Below, piece by piece: positions 46,148-46,148 of a stretch of 46,148 nt of DNA. Under the pieces are notes generated by a model. That model did no database searches. It was not told the origin of the DNA and saw nothing but the letters and a program-made list of their open reading frames with translations. The position numbers and the translations under genes are program-made. Source of the stretch: Chthoniobacter flavus (lineage in GTDB: Bacteria; Verrucomicrobiota; Verrucomicrobiia; Chthoniobacterales; Terrimicrobiaceae); NCBI GenBank assembly GCA_945883435.1, contig CAMCXK010000018.1, positions 1-46,148 of the forward strand. Reading direction: 5' to 3'. Each line of letters opens with the position of its first letter. Position 1 is the stretch's first letter.

Positions 46148-46148
46148 G

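Overview
The window looks like chromosomal DNA from a member of the Verrucomicrobiota (PVC group). This is inferred from gene content, not from a phylogenetic marker. The pointers are a DUF4912 protein, a GH13 enzyme ending in calcium-binding repeats and a small beta-rich C-terminal domain, a GbsR-type regulator, and GTGA/ATGA/TGATG-coupled housekeeping genes. Flanks are GC-rich. The middle (about 18-32.5 kb) and its intergenic gaps are visibly AT-richer (judged by eye, not computed).

Left part (1-18 kb). An SbcD/SbcC-like (YhaO/YhaN-type) nuclease-ATPase pair opens the window, cut at the left edge. It is followed by a secreted unknown and a minus-strand pair that includes a YbjN-like domain joined to an FtsK-gamma winged helix. 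A plus-strand series follows: NarL-type response regulator, MEKHLA-domain protein, RlmI-type rRNA methyltransferase, DUF4912 protein, tyrosine recombinase (XerC/D type), tRNA-Leu(TAG), purA, uppS and an amidase lipoprotein. Then come ndk (minus), a secreted GH13 amylase-family enzyme and tRNA-Pro(TGG).

Central part (18.3-32.5 kb). This is a cell-surface glycan locus. It holds two sulfotransferases, three or more glycosyltransferases, three methyltransferase genes (one with two methyltransferase domains), an MBOAT/SGNH-like O-acylation pair and a Wzm/Wzt exporter whose ATPase has a C-terminal glycan-recognition-type domain. Together they predict a heteropolysaccharide that is assembled in the cytoplasm, decorated by sulfation, methylation and acylation, and exported by an ABC transporter. 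Three unrelated enzymes here end in similar coiled-coil plus basic-helix tails, which suggests a shared assembly or membrane docking module.

Right part (32.7-46.1 kb). All genes are on the minus strand. There is an AAA_14/DUF4143 ATPase with its own promoter/inverted repeat, and rfbC and rfbD (dTDP-L-rhamnose) with an undetected, apparently frameshifted small gene between them. A nucleotidyltransferase with a small partner, a GbsR-type regulator and a VapBC pair with a perfect operator palindrome follow. The rest is the pyruvate dehydrogenase genes E1alpha-E1beta-E2, a TIM-barrel sugar isomerase-like protein, clpB, and a coupled run proA (cut at the window end) - acylphosphatase - ABC ATPase.

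No CRISPR array, rRNA, insertion sequence or phage module was seen.
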